NCBI RefSeq assembly: GCF_004664715.2
Contig: NC_051065.1
Location: forward strand, 148,549,596 to 148,613,595
DNA length: 64,000 bases
Source: Peromyscus leucopus
Lineage: Eukaryota > Chordata > Mammalia > Rodentia > Cricetidae
Direction: 5' to 3'
A program made the position numbers and the translations under genes. Shown piece by piece: positions 34,905 through 46,574 of this stretch. Under the pieces are notes generated by a model. The model was given only the letters and a program-made list of their open reading frames with translations. It was not told the origin of the DNA and ran no database searches. How positions within the stretch are numbered: position 1 is the stretch's first letter; each line of letters starts with the position of its first letter.

Positions 34905-36760
34905 TTACAGGAAATAAAAACATCACTACCTGTTAGTGAAAGGAACTGACCAAAAAAAAGAATACTGAATAAACATGTAATGCATCCAGTTTCATAAAAG
35001 AAATAATACTAATAAAAGGATACATAGGTTCAGATGCAATAATAATGGGTGACTTCAGTACTACACACTCATCAATTGGCCATCTGGATAAAAATAATAA
35101 TTTCCAGAGTGTTATATAAAAATTCCATCTGAATTTAAACATTCCATCTGGAAGGAGGCTCACAAAGACTCAGGATATATACAAGACTTACAAGGCTCAG
35201 GAAGTAAACAACTCACAAGTCTCAAATTCCTAAAACTGATAAGACTGTATGATGATAAATAGGCTAAAAGAATTCATGTCCACCAAACCACCCATACAGA
35301 GAATACCAGAAATAATACTTGACTGAGGATGAGATTAAGCACAGGTAAGAGGCTACAGAAAGAAAAAAAAAAATGAAGCTTCAATTATTTAGACATGAAA
35401 TAGGATTAAACACAAATAGCAACAAAATAATAAATTGACAGCAATCAACACACACCTTTCAGAGATAACTTTAAATATTAATGGCCTCAACTCTCCAATC
35501 AAAAGACACAGGATATATGAATGGAATACAAAAATCAGTCTTTTTGTTGTTTACAAGAACCTCATTTTATCTTCAAGGATAGGCACAATCTTACAGTGAA
35601 AGGATGAACAAAAAGTATTCAAAGCAAATAGGCATTGATATTCTAATATCTTGACATACTCAGTTTCAAACCAAAATTAATCAGAAGAGATAAAGAGGAA
35701 CTGTTATTTTTATCAAAGATACAACTGAGAAGACACTACAATTATAAACATATATAAATCAAACTCTAGCACACATGCCTTCATAAAAAGCATACCACTA
35801 TACTTCAGGACACAGATGAACCAATTCAGTATTTATAGTTGATTCCTGAACACTAATTTCTCTAACAGGGCATCTGGACAAAAAATAAACACAGAATCAT
35901 CAGAACTAAATGACATCATACATTAAGTGAAGCTAATATATCTATAGAATATTCTACCTAAACACCAAGGAATATGTATTCTTTGAAGTAACAAATGGAA
36001 GTTTCTCAAAAATAGATAACATACTGGGACATAAAACAAATCTGAACAAATATAATTGTTGAAAATTAAAATAACTAAGTGCATCCTTTCTGACCACAAT
36101 GCAATAAAGCTTAGAATAAACAACAAAAGAATTTCTAGAAAATATACAAACTCATGGAAATTAAACAGCCCACTACTGAATAATTAGTGAGTCAAAGAAG
36201 AAATCAAGAAAGAAAAAATTTAAAAATCCTGAAATTAATTGAAAACACAGGACAACAAAACCTCTGGAACACATTCAAAGCAGTCCCAAGAGGGATATTT
36301 ACAGGTCTGGGTATTGGTATAAAAAAGAAAAGAAGTAGCACAAATAAATGATTCAATAATACAAGTCAAGAATTTGGAAAAAGAAAAATCAAGACAAACT
36401 CAATACTAGTTAATGGGAAGAAATAATAAAGACTGAGACAGAAATGAGTGGAACAGAAATAAAGAATACAAAGAATCAATGAATCCAAGAGATGGTTATT
36501 TAAGAAGACAAGATTGATAGACCCTTGGTGCAATTCAACAAAAGAAAGAAAGAAATTACCCAAATTAACAATAAGAAATTTACAGGGAAACATTACACAG
36601 ACAATTTAAAAAATTGGATTATAAAGGAATACTTTAAAAACCTATACTGCATTAATTATTTAGAAAACCTAAAACAAATGGACAAATTTCTACATTCATC
36701 CAAAACACAAATGTTAAACCAATAAGAAATGGACAACTTCAACAGTCACATAGAATCTAG
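34905..36760 (+). repeat. Old LINE-derived sequence
   Basis: A-rich plus-strand sequence with broken frames. Parts resemble the endonuclease and reverse-transcriptase region of LINE-1 ORF2 (for example GGTGACTTCAGTACTAC, a degraded GDFNT-type motif) with many stops. Family placement is tentative. Confidence 0.55.
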
Positions 36761-36879
36761 GTGGGAAAGCCACCACTGCTATTTTCCTAAACCAATATAG
36801 ATCCTTATTATATTCCAAAGACTTATCCTTACACATAAGTGTAGATCTCACCCCTCATTAAATAATCATATTTTTCAAT

Positions 36880-37355
36880 ATATAGAGATCATTATAGAGA
36901 TCCATATCTCAACCAAATGCAGAGAATAAGTGCCTATAATGTGCATAACCCCACCTGTTATATCTCCAACATAACCATTGAATCGAAGATCTGGGAAAGT
37001 CATGGAGCAAGGATCAGAAAGATTGTAAAAGAACAGAATGCCTCTTGCAAAGTAGTGTCATCCAGACCCAACAGGGAAAACACAGCCATAAAAATCTTAA
37101 CAATATGGCTGCCTAAACAAGAGCTACATAATGGTAACACCAGTTAACACACCATGTGGATGGGGAAATTTCATAAAGCCCACTCCAAGATCAGGAGCTA
37201 CAGGTGATCAATGGCTGCTGAGAGAGAAAACCATTCTTCTCCAAGGAGTCCGGGGGTAGGTTATGTAATCCCGCATGGTCATCCTTATGTACATGTTCAT
37301 AGCAGCAATCCTAAATGGACTCAGCAGGTTGACTGTGCACATGCACGCCCACAAA

Positions 37356-37395
<40 letters not shown>

Positions 37396-37560
37396 TTATT
37401 TATATGTGTAACAATAATAGTTCCAGAATAAGAGGTCTTGAATTTCAGAGAGAATTGGGGGAGACCTGGGAGGCCTTGGAGAGGAGGAAAGAAAGGCATA
37501 AATGACATAAACACATTTCCTATGAAATGTTCAAAAATATTTAAAAATTAAGAAAAATGT
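36880..37560 (+). repeat. Rodent LINE-like 3' fragment with (CA)n
   Basis: Non-coding sequence ending with (CA)n (37359-37393) and a GAGGAGGAAAGAAAGG-type purine stretch, an arrangement I associate with 3' ends of old rodent LINEs. Similar wording occurs at 47720-48060. Confidence 0.5.
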
Positions 37561-38059
37561 ATATAAAAACTTAAAATATATAAACTAATAAAACCAATTC
37601 ATTACATGGCAAATGATGTGATTTGAAAAAGTTTGCAAAAGCAGGACAAACCTCTAAAAATATATGAAAAAAATGAATTTAACATCCTTAGACACAGGAA
37701 AATGCAATCCTCAAACTACAGATATCCTTCTCACCATAGACAGAGTGGCTACTGTAAAGAAAGCAAAATTCAATGCTGGTGAGGTTGTGAAGAAAAGACC
37801 TTCATTGTTGGAGTCTCTGTAAACACCAGAACCAGCAGAATAACAATCTGTATGAGGCAAGAATGAAATCCAGTTTAATATGACTCAGTAGCCTGTGTTG
37901 GCTCAAACTGCTAGAGACTGAAACTCGGCAGCTTATTGTAGGTATATTTAAACACAGCACAATTTTGGGAAAAAGTTTCCTGATGAAATTAACTCAAATA
38001 CATGTGCATACAGCAAAGCTTAAAACGTGCTTACATTGAAACTTTTTACAAATAACATG

Positions 38060-38515
38060 GGACCTCTTCCCTAAAGATGGGTTCTATTGACTGAAAAAGA
38101 ATGCTCAAGATAAGGGTCTGGGGAGAATGAGGGAGGTAAACATAAGGTCTGTGGGAGTCAAGTGTGATCTGCCATTCAGGTAGCACAGAGGTCACCCAGG
38201 CTCTGCTCATTTCTTAAGTATGTGGACATCTCCCATAAAGATGGGTTCTATTGACTGAAAAACAATGCTCAGCTAAGGGTCTATGGAAAATGAGTGATAT
38301 AAACATAAGAGTCTGTAGGAGTCAGGAGTGACCTGGCCCTACAGATAGCACAGAGGTCACCTAGGGTGTTGTAAAGTCCACATGACATAAGGATGGGTTC
38401 TATAGACTGAGAAATAAGGCTCAAGATAAAGGTCTAGCAAGGAAGAGTCTGGGATGATTGTAGTAGTCTGGGAGATTCAGGTGTGTCCTGGCTCTACAGA
38501 TAACACAGATCATCA
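38060..38515. repeat. Three-copy ~160-bp tandem repeat
   Basis: The landmark GATGGGTTCTATTGACTGA starts at 38076 and 38240 and, with one change, at 38392 (spacings 164 and 152 bp). Each unit also has GCTCA..TAAGGGTCT and TAGCACAGAGGTCACC. Located in intron 8. Confidence 0.88.
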
Positions 38516-39634
38516 GAATGTTAATTATATCCATTCCCAGCTTTTTGGATGGAAAACAGGTATACACCTCCTCCACTGAAAAGACAACCCTTCGTGTTTA
38601 CCATTCCTGGTTTCCCTAATGCTTGTCTGTGAGCACAAGGACCTTGTGCTCTCTACACCTCATATACTGTGGGTGAACCTACAACCTAGTACAGCCACTG
38701 CACAAGTCAGTATAGAAGCTCCTCATAGATTACAAGGTCAAAGTACCATATGATCATCCGTCAGGAATATATAAAAGGAATCTGTGTCAGTACACAACAC
38801 ATGTGTTCACAGACATGCTGCTCATTTATGTGACTCAATCAAATGAGTCCATCAGCTGATGAATGGATAATCATAATTGGATCAGAGAATGTAATGGGCA
38901 TGGAGAATGTCACCTTTCACAAAGAATACCAGACTCAGAGACACAGCAGGGCACGGTTTCTGTCCTGTGTAAGGGAAAAGAGAAACACTGCCGAGTAGAT
39001 GTTGTTCCTTTTGGGAAGAGGAAGGGTGTGGCAGGAGAACGGATGGAGAGAACAGGGTAGGTAGTGGAGGAGATAATCAAGTACATGATACACGTCTATG
39101 AACACACTGTAAAGAAGCCTGTGTTTTGTGCAATTTACTCACAGTCTCTATGTGCCAATTATATTTCAAAGAATATTCAAAAAATAGTCTACAGGTCATG
39201 AAAGTAGTGAGGGATATACAGGAATAAAAGGGCACAGAAATGAGGACACAAGAGAGCTGAGATGGCAATGGGACTAGGTAATATGGTTAAAATACATGAT
39301 ACCCATGTATGAAAATGTCATAAACCTTTTACTTTGTACAATGAATATATACTGAAAAATAAACTTGGTGACCAAGTTTAGCTATAAAGTTGTTGAAATA
39401 TTCCTTGAATAACAGTGGGTCCCAGGGCTATCACTGTGTGTGTGGGAGGCATGCTGGGGATTGCACACATGCCTGGCTAGTGTTCCACCACAGAGCTACA
39501 CCACCAGGTCCCAAGGTCCCAGAAGATTCTTTTTCAGTATCTGGGTGTGCATTTCCCCTCAGCTTTGGTATCTCTATTTCTGTGATACTTAACCCTCAAT
39601 ATTAAAAATGGGACTTTGAGCAGTTTTTACTCAC

Positions 39635-39737
39635 CTGGTAACTGACTTCTTTGCATGCACCCCTCCTGCTAGGATGCTGATATTCAAGGCATATACTTAT
39701 CTTTACCTGTCCTGGTACAGGCTTCCCATAGGTATAT
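39635..39737 (-). CDS. A2m: A2m exon 8: MG3
   Basis: Residues 252-286. The opening YTYGKPVPGQVKISIC matches rat and human closely; the second half (LEYQHPSRRGACKEVSYQ) is divergent. At 103 bp it is shorter than I expect for human (about 40 codons). It carries two cysteines (268 and 280), whereas human has three here (269, 278, 287). Rat also has two, so this is a rodent state rather than an error. Acceptor TTATAACAG and donor GTGAGT are good. Confidence 0.9.
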
Positions 39738-40726
39738 CTGTTATAAGAGAGATTCAGAGAAACCAAGGGTCATCCTAAAGCAGAGACCTACAGTCTTCCC
39801 ACCCATAGTCCACACTGTCAATCTGTAACAGTAGATTGGCACTGTGTATTTTCACACTGACAACAAATAGGGCCCATTACTACCAATTGACACTTTCTAA
39901 CTAGGTAGATTAACAATTTAGCCCTGTTAAGAACCTCTGGGAGACATGATTTTCTCCCTTTTATAGTTCTGAAAAGATTAAGTGACCCAATCAGGATCCT
40001 CAGGCAGTAAATGATGGGGCTGTGATGAATGGAGGCCATGGTGAAATGACTCAGAACCATTCTAACAGACGTCCTCAATCTTTTGCCTTCTTCCTATCAA
40101 TTTTTTAAGCATGTTTATTTTAATGACAAGCAGATGTGAGGCAGGTGTGTCTCTTTGATTCAGGCACATTTGCCAATTCCTTCTAGCATGGTTTGACTTA
40201 CTGGGGTTCCAGACTTTAATAACGATTTCAGTTGCTGTGACACAGGATCCACATTTATCAGGTACAGAAATGCAAACAGAAAAGCAAGATGTTTAAAAGT
40301 TAAACTTGGGCAGCAGAGGCTGGAACAACAACCAGATTGGGAGCTCTTGTTTCTCTGTTCTTTCTCTCAAGCCATAACAGGTCAGCAGAATGCTGTGTTT
40401 AGTGCCTGTGCTCTCTTCACATGGGTCAGGGGATCTTTGTAGGTACCTTCCTGTCTCCAAAGGCAGAAACTCTCTACTGCCTCATACAATTGATTTATCA
40501 CTGGTGTCATCAGAATTGACATCATCCACATATGCAATGAATGATCAAGCAGTAATGGATGCAGAGCAGTGGGGACAAGAGGAAGAAATGAACACCATAG
40601 GGGAAACATCCCAGGAGGAATGTCAACCTTAGCATTTTTACGTATTCTACAATGACACGTTATCCCAGGTAGTTTTTGTGTTCATGTACATTCTGAAGGA
40701 TGGAAGATTAAACACAGGTAACTCAC

Positions 40727-40811
40727 ACTCCACACACAGTCATGTTTACTTTTTCATCTTGCACAGAGATGGCCTTTGGAACCTTTACTTGAACTTCAAA
40801 CCTGGGAAGCA
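40727..40811 (-). CDS. A2m: A2m exon 7: start of MG3
   Basis: Eighty-five base pairs, the human length, encoding residues 224-251 and part of 252. It begins with LPRFEVQVKVPKAISV, where human has LPKFEVQVTVP. Asn246 lies in an NMT sequon aligned with the human glycosylation site near 247, and Cys250 aligns with human Cys251. The acceptor is CCCAATAG. The donor is GTGAGT after GGAGT, and A from exon 8 completes Val252. Confidence 0.92.
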
Positions 40812-41148
40812 CTATTGGGAAAGAGAGGAGAAATTCAGGTGGGAAATAACTTTTCTAGTCACCTAAATGATCAGTCTCTGCCAAGAAATGGTGACTTCAC
40901 ATTATTAAAGTTACCCCCCACACCCAGTAAACTTAGAATGTTGAGTGGTGATAGATCTATCAGGATTTGCAAATCACAGGGGTATCTACCTAAATAAGAA
41001 AAGCCAAGTAATTTGCTTCTGAAAATCCCAGAGCTTTCTGGAAGTTCCAGGTTGCTAGGTGGATAGCCATAGTTAGAGTTTGATGAAGCCCAGTCTTACC
41101 CATTGAACTCAACATCTACTTTCCCTTTTCAAACTTCCCAAGCCATAC

Positions 41149-41317
41149 CAAATTCCTCCACAGTGAAGGAGTGCTCTTTCTTCTCTCCTGATTGTTTCAC
41201 TATCACTATCTTGTAGGAGCCCTGAATAGGCTCTGATGACAGGCTGAAGGACAGCTGCTTAAGGCCATGCTCTGTGTTAATATCCCGCCACTGCATAATT
41301 CGATTCCTCTTTGGATC
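41149..41317 (-). CDS. A2m: A2m exon 6: end of MG2
   Basis: Residues 168-223 plus one base; 169 bp as in human. It starts [18 protein letters not shown] and ends with the family block HSFTVEEF before the MG2-MG3 linker. The acceptor is CTCACAG and the donor GTATGG. The final G joins TG of exon 7 to encode Val224. Confidence 0.93.
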
Positions 41318-41559
41318 CTGTGAGACAGGTTGTAAATTTTGTAAGTAAATAGAGTTTTAATTACATCAACACATCTAAGACCATGTGTTCATGATGGAAG
41401 CATCAGGGTAGGGAGGAATAAAAGTTAGTGCGATATAATGAAGCAATTATCCACAATGGTGGAAGGCTGGTGACCTATAGTACTACTATAACATTCCAAC
41501 ATCAAGTTACTTTCAGCAGATTGATTTCTCTCTGAATATGAAACAGTTAAGTTTCTTAC

Positions 41560-41580
41560 CTCAATGTAAGCCAGAGGAAA
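41560..41580 (-). CDS. A2m: A2m exon 5: 21-bp microexon, MG2
   Basis: A 21-bp microexon encoding FPLAYIE (residues 161-167) between the acceptor TGTTTCAG and donor GTAAG. Human A2M has a microexon of the same size here, encoding IPLVYIQ. Both flanking exons are in phase 0 at this point, so skipping it would remove seven residues of MG2 without a frameshift. Intron 4, which separates it from exon 4, is about 6.9 kb and filled with transposable elements. Confidence 0.9.
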
Positions 41581-41599
41581 CTGAAACAGAAGAGAAAAC

Positions 41600-42384
41600 A
41601 GTGTTAGTTTAAAACAGTGGTTCTCAGCCTATGGGTCATTATCACTTTGGCAAATCTCTATCTCCAAAAGTTATGATTCATATTATATTACATTAATTCA
41701 TATTCATATTACATTATGATTCATAACAATATTATAGTTATGAAGTAACAATGAAAATAATTTATTGGAGACCCATCTGAGCCTTTATAGTATAGAGATT
41801 ACAGAATTTATTGTTCAAATCAGGAATATTTTTAGTGTGAAATGGGGTTACTAGTTTTAAATATTATATCCAGCCAAAATGTTTAACTTGGGGGGGGGGT
41901 CCTGGGCAAGCTGTATATGCCACTCTACCCAGGGCCCTGGCTTCCCCTCCTCATCTAATGAGACACAAAGGCATTAGCACACGAACTCAATATACACCTC
42001 CTGGACGTAGTGCGACAGAGCAAACCACTGTCTAAACATTGCCCAGAAATCCGAAGAAAGAAAGGGTCAATAGCTGCTCTCGCTTCAATGGAGAATTGCT
42101 GCTGACTAAGGCGAGGGCTGCATGTTCAGAGGTTTTACAGGCAAAGTGTTTCTGATCGAGCAGATGGAGAACACAGTAAAGACAGACAGTGACAAGGTCA
42201 TTTAAGGTTCTGTAATAACTGAGCCATCTGAAGAGGTGAATTTCCTCAGGTGAGCATCAGCTTGAGGAAAACATGACCATTTCTAGCAGTTGAAGAGAGA
42301 GCAAGCAGTGGCAGTTGTAAGGGAATTTTAGTGAGATAGAACTTGTTTCTGAAAGTCAAGAGAAATAAATCATGATAATGAATA
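41600..42384. other. Intron 4, unassigned part
   Basis: About 800 bp beside exon 5. A short stretch at 41615-41790 (GTGGTTCTCAGCCTATGGGTC) resembles a common old rodent repeat. The rest, including 41885-42100, is unassigned. Confidence 0.45.
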
Positions 42385-42458
42385 TGAAGCTGTGGTACAT
42401 GTGTACACAGTGAAAGTTTATTCATCTGTAAAAAATGAAATCACAAAATTTGTCGACT

Positions 42459-42921
42459 GTGGTGATATTTTATTTGTGCTTTAATAAATAAAGTTTGCCT
42501 GGAGATCAGAGGAAATAGCAAGTCATTTTAAGTAAACAAAAAGTCAGGCAGTGGTAGCACATGCCCTTAATTCTATCACTCAGCAGGCATGGGCTCTGTG
42601 TATTCAAGGTCACACTAGGGAATAGAGCCAAGCGTGGTGATACACGCCTTTAATCCCAGTCCAACCATATAGTTCTGGAGACCTATACAGACAGGAAGTG
42701 ACAGAACTGGCCATGAAGAGGAAATGATTTCATGAGACAGAAAGCAAATCAGATGGCAGAACAGCAAGGCATATCAGCCTGGGTAGATAGGAAGTTGCTC
42801 TCTTTGAAAGCTGCAGAGTTGGTGAGGTAAGGTGGGCTGGTGGCTTTCCCTATTTCCCTGATCTCTCTAAGGCTTTCACCCCTATATTTGGCTCTGTGTT
42901 TTTTTATTTATTAAGACCATT
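42459..42921 (+). repeat. Composite B1-containing repeat, sense copy with target duplication
   Basis: Same layout as 26618-27093. The flanks AAATTTGTCGAC (left) and GAAATTTGTCTAC (right) are a duplication of about 12 bp, a length typical of LINE-driven retroposition rather than of an LTR element. Confidence 0.78.
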
Positions 42922-42935
42922 TAGAAATTTGTCTA

Positions 42936-43112
42936 CATGGGGCTGGAGAAATGGCTTAGAGGTTAAGAGCACTGACTGCTCTTCCAGAGGTCCTGAGTTC
43001 AATTCCCAGCAACCACATGGTGGCTCATAATCATCTGTAATAAGGTCTGGTGCCCTTTTCTGGTCATACATGCTGTATACAGAATAAATAAATAAATCTT
43101 TTAAAAAAAAGA
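42936..43112 (+). mobile_element. B2 SINE
   Basis: Sense B2: GGGGCTGGAGAAATGGCTTA at the head, GCAACCACATGGTGGCTC in the body, and an AATAAATAAATAAATC tail. The flank AAATTTGTCTACA is repeated after the tail as AAATTCGACTACA, so it inserted next to the composite repeat at almost the same target. Confidence 0.93.
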
Positions 43113-43181
43113 AATTCGACTACAGTAGGTAAATGGATAAAACTTGGAAAAATTATAATGGTAAGCCAGGCTCAGAAAGAT

Positions 43182-44770
43182 AACTGTTTTTATGCCAATA
43201 CCAAGCTGTTTTTATTACTATAGCTCTACAATAGAGCTTGATGTCAGGGATGGTGATGCCTCCAGAGGTGGCCTTGTTGTACAGGATTCTTTTAGCTATC
43301 CTGGGTCTTTTGTTTTTTTTTTTTTTTTCTTTTTTGGTTTTTCGAGACAGGGTTTCTCTGTGTAGCTTTGCGCCTTTCCTGGAACTCGCTTTGGAGACCA
43401 GGCTGGCCTCGAACTCACAAAGATCCACCTGCCTCTGCCTCCCGAGTGCTGGGATTAAAGGCGTGCGCCACCACCGCCCGGCTGGGTCTTTTGTTTTTCC
43501 ATATAAAGTTGAGTATTTTTCTTTCCAAGTCTGTGAAGAATTGTGTTGGGATTTTGATGTGGATTGCATTGAATCTGTAGATTGCTTTTGGTAAGATTGC
43601 CATTTTTACTATGTTAATCCTACCTATCCAGGAGCATGGGAGATCTTTCCATTTTCTGATATCTTCTTCAATTTCTTTCTTCAGAGACTTATAGTTCTTG
43701 TCATACAGGTTTTTCACTTGCTTGGTTAGAATTATTCCAAGGTATTTTATATTATTTGTGGCTATTAGAAAGGGTGATGTTTCTCTGATTTCTTTCTCTG
43801 CCTGATTATCATTTGTACATAGGAGGGCTTCAGAATTTTTTGAGTTAATCTTGTACCTGCCACATTACTGAAGGAGTTTATCAGCTGTAGGAGTTCTCTG
43901 GTCGAATTTTTGGGGTCACTTATGTATACTATCTTATCATCTGCAAATAGTGGAAGTTTGACTTCTTTCTTTCCAGTTTGAGGGGTGGGCAATGGAGGGT
44001 AGGGGATAGGGGATGAGAACATAAGGGAATGGGATGGTCAAGCTGGAACAGGGATGGAGTGGGAAAGCAACGAAAGAGATACCATGATAGAGGGAGAAAT
44101 CATGGGGATAGAGAGAAACCTGGTGCTTGGGAAGTTGCCAGGAATCTCCAAGGATGATCCCAGCTTGGACTACTAGAAACAGTGGAGAGGGTCCCTGAAC
44201 TGAACTGGCTTGCCCCAGTGATTAGATTGGTAAATACCCTAACTGTCATCATAGAGCTTTTTTCCACATCCACAGCCAAACACTAGGCAGAGCTCCAGGA
44301 GTCCAGTAAAAGAGAGAGAAGAGGGATTCTATAAGCAAGTGTATCAGGATCATGATGGGGAAATCTGCAGAGATGACCAAACCAAACTAGTGGGAACTCA
44401 TGAAAGTTGGATCAACAGCTCTAGAGCCTGCATGGGACTGGACTAAGCCCTCTGCATGGTGAGACAATTGTGTAGTTGGATCTGCTTGGGGGACTCCATG
44501 GAAGTAGGATCAGAATTCATCTCTGGTGCATGAGTGGGCTTTTTGGAGCCCACTACCTATGATGGGACACCTCGTGCAGCCTTGGGGCAGGGGGAAGGGC
44601 CTGGACTTGCCTCTACTGGATGTGTCTCTCCATGGCAGGCCTTGCCTTCTTGTCGGGGGAAGTGTGGGGTGGGTTGGAAGGGGGAGGCTGGGAGGGTGGG
44701 AGGAGGAAAGAGGGGGATCTTTGATTGGTGTGTAGAATGAAGGAAAAAATTTTCTTAATTAAAAAAAAAA
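43182..44770 (+). mobile_element. LINE-1 with 5' inversion (twin priming)
   Basis: 43182-43978 is ORF2 sequence on the minus strand: a degraded reverse transcriptase with FADD at its catalytic centre, and farther on the conserved [20 protein letters not shown] stretch. 43979-44770 is LINE-1 3' UTR on the plus strand, ending in a poly(A) run at 44761-44770. The ORF2 part is therefore inverted against the 3' end, as twin priming produces. A short AACTG repeat at both ends may be the target duplication. Frames are interrupted; not an active copy. Confidence 0.78.
43313..43482 (-). mobile_element. B1 SINE inside the inverted LINE-1 part
   Basis: Antisense B1 with the TTTGCGCCTTTCCTGG block and a T-rich head. 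GGGTCTTTTGTTTTT before and after is a long target duplication, which proves the LINE-1 was in place first. Confidence 0.95.
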
Positions 44771-45354
44771 CAAACTGCTGCATGTTCTTTCTCATATGTG
44801 GCTCCTCACTCCAAACCCGGATAATGGGGACTCAAGGCAACTAGAAGAGGACCGCTGGTTAGAAATCCCTCAAGGCAGGGGACACAGCATGACATAGGGA
44901 ATGTTAAAGCACAGGTGCACTTTTGGGGACTGAACATTTAAGCAGGGATGAGGGTGTGGGATGGGAGAGACAGGGACGGATGGGAGGATTAATCCACACT
45001 GAGGACCCATGAAAAATCCATGTGGAAACTTACTGCTTTCTAAGCCTATTAAGAAGCATAGGTTAAGAGGAGAGTCAGAGGAAGATGTACTACATGTGTA
45101 GATAATGCTGCCCCTGAAGGCCAAGGGTCACTATACAAATGTCCCAGTTCTAGGCATGAGACAGCACCTTATGAGTTCCTGGCCAGGGAGGCCCTAGAGA
45201 CCCCCTCCCAAAGCAATACAGAATCTTGTTTCATTCCTTGATTGCCCACAATAACTAGTTTATAATATTCTATTGTGGAAGACACCACACACCTTGGTTG
45301 AAGGGTGTAGAGAAATCAAGCTGGTGCTCAGCTAACATTCCCCCTGCTGATCAG

Positions 45355-45507
45355 CAGTCACACTGCCACAAGGTGCTGTGCAGATTGCTGTAGGAGAGGA
45401 GATGTCAACAGTCTCATCCAGCTGAGAACCCTAGGATGTCTAACACCAACCTGCCACGCAAGATGTGCCCATTGGTGCAAGAGTACCTGAACGTCTTGCA
45501 AATAGCT
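45355..45507 (+). repeat. Old LINE-like fragment
   Basis: Shares GAACCCTA..., a CTG(C/G)CA.G(A/C)A block and GCCCA(T/C)TGGTGCA with 47720-47800. It directly precedes duplicated copy 2. Family uncertain. Confidence 0.4.
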
Positions 45508-45509
45508 CT

Positions 45510-46320
45510 TTTTTTTGGTATGTGAGTGTGGTGTAATGCACACGTGTGTGCACGTGTATGTATTCATGCATCCAACAGAGGCCAGAGGAGCGTGTGTGTG
45601 TGTGCCCTGCACTCACTCTCTATCTTATAGACTTAAGACTGTCAAGAACTTGGAGCTAAACTGGCAGGTGGAAAGTTCCAGCAATTCTCCTACCTCTGGC
45701 CTCCACAGCAGTGGGGTTGTAGAAGCTGCCAGTCATGCCTGGCTTTTTACGTGGGATCTCTGATACAGCATACATTTAACATATGTTGTATCATAACATT
45801 TAATAACAGCAAGGCTCACTTATCTATGTGTCCTTATCACAGATATAGGAAAATCATAATGAAAAATTAGAAGGAAACTTAAATACATTATCCATTGATA
45901 GGCCTAGATTCTATTACTGGTCTTGCATAAAATGATGTGACATTAGGGTCTATGAGATTGCTCAGTGGGTAAAGGCATTTGCTGTTGACCTCATGACCTG
46001 ACCTTGGTCTCCTGGACTCATGTTGGAGGAGACAGACATGTGAACATGGTTCTCTTTCCCCCACACGTGTGCACTCATGTGCACGTGCACATGGCATAAA
46101 TATAATGATTTTGAAGTTACAGGACTTGGGACTCGTTAGCCAGTTATTAATCACTCAGTTCCCCTCTCCTGCTCCACTTTCTTGCTTTCTTTCTTGTCAC
46201 CCTCCAGCCATTTTGGGGGTTTGTGAACAGAAATCTGGTACTCTGGTGCTGTCTTTATCTTTGCCACCGAGGCACACACCAATTACCGGGGTTAGTGTAT
46301 CTGAAATCTGTATCCTTAAG
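45510..46320. repeat. Duplicated intronic segment, copy 2 (intron 4), uninterrupted
   Basis: 811 bp matching 14026-14310 plus 17890-18415 with few changes, including the antisense B3/B4-type SINE, unique sequence and sense B2-like SINE in the same order. At 45775-45790 it shows the empty site of the ERV found in copy 1 (CATTTAACATATGTTGTATC). It ends at CTTAAG exactly where ERV env sequence starts. Confidence 0.88.
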
Positions 46321-46334
46321 GATACGTCCCCCAC

Positions 46335-46574
46335 ATGGGAATGACTTTTGTGTGCAGAGGAGGAATGGCTTTTAGCTTTCTCCCTGGGGCCTGGACAGGC
46401 CTTTGCACCCCTGCCATACTCATACCAGATGTGGCTGTCATCCCCGGTGATGAGGCTCTTCCAGTACCCTCTTTTGACCACATAGGAGGAAGGTCTAAGA
46501 GGGCCATTCAAATGATAGCTCTCCTTTTTGGCCTGGGAGTAATGCAGGCATGGCCACAGGAGCTGCGGGGATAG
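46335..46574 (+). pseudogene. ERV env SU end and cleavage-site remnant
   Basis: A 79-codon open stretch whose later half carries Arg-Ser-Lys-Arg (a furin-type cleavage site) followed by a hydrophobic stretch typical of a fusion peptide. The transmembrane part continues in another frame, so the gene is frameshifted near 46545-46560. Upstream SU is absent. Confidence 0.7.

Larger units (their letters stand above)
42385..45120 (+). mobile_element. Old LINE-1 3' fragment broken by three inserts
   Basis: The pieces 42385-42458, 43113-43181 and 44771-45120 read continuously as a LINE-1 3' region, in the same order as in the copy at 56370-56540. Between them sit a composite repeat, a B2 SINE and a younger LINE-1. 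Plus orientation, antisense to A2m. Confidence 0.7.

Noticed and set aside
45515..46154. Near-identical open frames at 14030-14301 / 17983-18249 and 45515-45763 / 45888-46154 as a duplicated gene
   Set aside because: They sit in SINE-containing intronic sequence and are copied only because the 811-bp segment is duplicated.
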